DNA of 64,000 nucleotides from Dyella kyungheensis (lineage in GTDB: Bacteria; Pseudomonadota; Gammaproteobacteria; Xanthomonadales; Rhodanobacteraceae). Positions 63,490-64,000 of this stretch are shown here, one piece after another. The position numbers were made by a program, and so were the translations under genes. Within the stretch, counting starts at the first letter, position 1. Every line of letters starts with the position of its first letter. The DNA is taken from NCBI RefSeq assembly GCF_016905005.1, contig NZ_JADIKC010000010.1, positions 129,801 through 193,800 of the forward strand. Direction: 5' to 3'. The notes under the pieces were generated by a model. That model was not told where the DNA came from, ran no database searches, and saw only the letters and a list, made by a program, of their open reading frames with translations.

Positions 63490-63597
63490 CCCTAGTCGAG
63501 GAAAGCGCCAGCCGACCGCAGGCGGTCGCCGCAGCAGATCAGCTTGTTATGCAATGCCGGCACCCGATGCTCGCGGATGTCGACGTTGCGACTAGGG
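63490..63597 (-). ncRNA. candidate structured 5' leader RNA of mgtA
   Basis: On the minus strand CCCTAGTCG (63597-63589) pairs perfectly with CGACTAGGG (63498-63490), closing a domain of about 108 nt. Inside, a hairpin CGACCGCCTGCGGTCG (63528-63513) is self-complementary. The domain lies between a strong promoter and the first small ORF. It does not obviously match the M-box, the enterobacterial mgtA leader or yybP-ykoY RNA as I know them. Confidence 0.45.
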
Positions 63598-63667
63598 TAA
63601 ACGTCCATATGCCTTGGGTTGATAGGACAGAGGCCACTGAGGGCACGTAACGCCCGGTAGCGGGCGA

Positions 63668-63696
63668 ATTGTCTTGCTGCGGTGCGCAAGTGTCAA
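63668..63696 (-). promoter_or_regulatory. sigma-70 promoter of the mgtA transcript
   Basis: On the minus strand TTGACA (63696-63691) and GACAAT (63673-63668) are spaced by 17 nt. Transcription would start near 63661, giving a leader of about 630 nt before mgtA. Confidence 0.6.
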
Positions 63697-63863
63697 CCCT
63701 GTGACGGGGATTTGTGGGGCGAAAGTTGTTGCGGTCAGCGGTGATCTGGGAATGTGTTTCCGCTGTGATCGGGTTCCGTGGCGAATCGCTGGGCCTTTCT
63801 TTAGCGATACCGCAATCTGGCTCGCCTGCCGCGGGCTTCCGCCCTCCTGCCGGAGGCCGGGTC

Positions 63864-63891
63864 ACTTTTCTTTGCTTGCCCAAAGAAAAGT
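63864..63891. repeat. hairpin repeat interrupted by an insertion sequence
   Basis: ACTTTTCTTTG and CAAAGAAAAGT form a perfect 11-bp stem around CTTGCC. From memory this hairpin is common between genes in Xanthomonadales and usually continues GTAACCAAA. Here it continues TAAGGCAGTCTCTAA, consistent with an IS end joined to it. Confidence 0.6.
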
Positions 63892-63892
63892 A

Positions 63893-64000
63893 AGGCAGTC
63901 TCTAATATCAAGTGCAACGCCCTTTGGGAGGTGATGCATGGGTCGGCACTACAACCATCTAAGCGCCGAAGAGCGAGGTGCGATCATGGTGGGCAAGGCA
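63893..64000 (+). mobile_element. left end of an IS30-family insertion sequence (runs off the window)
   Basis: Beginning at about 63893 the sequence changes from the hairpin repeat to GGCAGTCTCTAATATCAAGTG, leading to a transposase start. The exact terminus and target duplication cannot be fixed without the right end. Confidence 0.65.
63938..64000 (+). CDS. IS30-family transposase, N-terminal fragment (truncated by window)
   Basis: ATG 63938, with GGGAGGTG upstream, opens 21 residues reading MGRHYNHLSAEERGAIMVGKA up to the window end. The (M)GRxYxxLSxEER start is typical of IS30-family transposases, whose N-terminus carries the helix-turn-helix that binds the inverted repeats. The DDE domain would lie to the right. 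Confidence 0.75.
   Translation, partial: MGRHYNHLSAEERGAIMVGKA

Noticed and set aside
63435..63697. M-box, yybP-ykoY or enterobacterial mgtA leader RNA
   Set aside because: I could not find the conserved core sequences of these classes; only a generic long stem and hairpin are visible.

Overview
The window is a high-GC gammaproteobacterial chromosome segment. Gene content (TonB receptor, EcsC-like protein, pteridine-reductase-type SDR, REP-like hairpins, the CTTTTCTTTG...CAAAGAAAAG hairpin) suggests Xanthomonadales, most likely Rhodanobacteraceae (Dyella/Luteibacter/Rhodanobacter type). That placement is inferred from gene content and style, not from a database search.

Layout. 1-9.7 kb: the 3' end of cca, a cell-envelope trio (LtaS/OpgB-like phosphotransferase, DPM-type glycosyltransferase, GT-C-like membrane protein), a MidA-type methyltransferase, a TonB-dependent receptor and an EcsC-like protein. 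9.7-10.5 kb: a pteridine-reductase-like SDR. 10.5-43.4 kb: a complete type VI secretion system (T6SS) containing all thirteen core genes tssA-tssM. 43.6-52.5 kb: housekeeping genes (folK, folB, tsaD, rpsU, yqeY-like, dnaG, DedA, GNAT, a pentapeptide-repeat protein, small membrane proteins). 52.5-58.2 kb: a CzcCBA-type RND efflux operon. 58.5-63.4 kb: a Na/Pi cotransporter and the Mg2+ P-type ATPase mgtA behind an unusual leader. The window ends inside an IS30-family element.

The T6SS has three transcription blocks. A leftward operon tssB-C-E-F-G-tagH-J-K-L and a rightward operon tssH(clpV)-vasH-vasI-tssA-[effector/immunity cassette]-tssM diverge from a shared region at 20.35-20.73 kb. A second leftward operon runs hcp-vgrG-DUF4123-VasX-like effector-DUF6708-small membrane protein-PAAR. 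Gene order inside the blocks matches, from memory, the Vibrio cholerae main cluster (VCA0107-0120) and the hcp-2/vgrG-2/vasW/vasX/tsiV2 operon, here joined into one locus with the left block inverted. A near-perfect sigma-54 promoter precedes hcp, and the locus encodes its own sigma-54 activator (VasH-like), so regulation also looks Vibrio-like. Two effector modules are visible: a PAAR-Tle1 phospholipase between two recently duplicated DUF2931 lipoproteins, and a VasX-like membrane effector with candidate membrane immunity proteins.

The least familiar signals are: (1) the mgtA leader, about 630 nt long, with a strong sigma-70-like promoter, a long-range 9-bp stem, an 80-codon uORF with a good ribosome binding site, and a second 26-codon uORF coupled through TGATG that carries Trp-Pro-Pro-Pro; (2) a TssJ lipoprotein with an insertion of about 185 residues between its first and second expected strands; (3) the PAAR-Tle1 cassette inserted between tssA and tssM.
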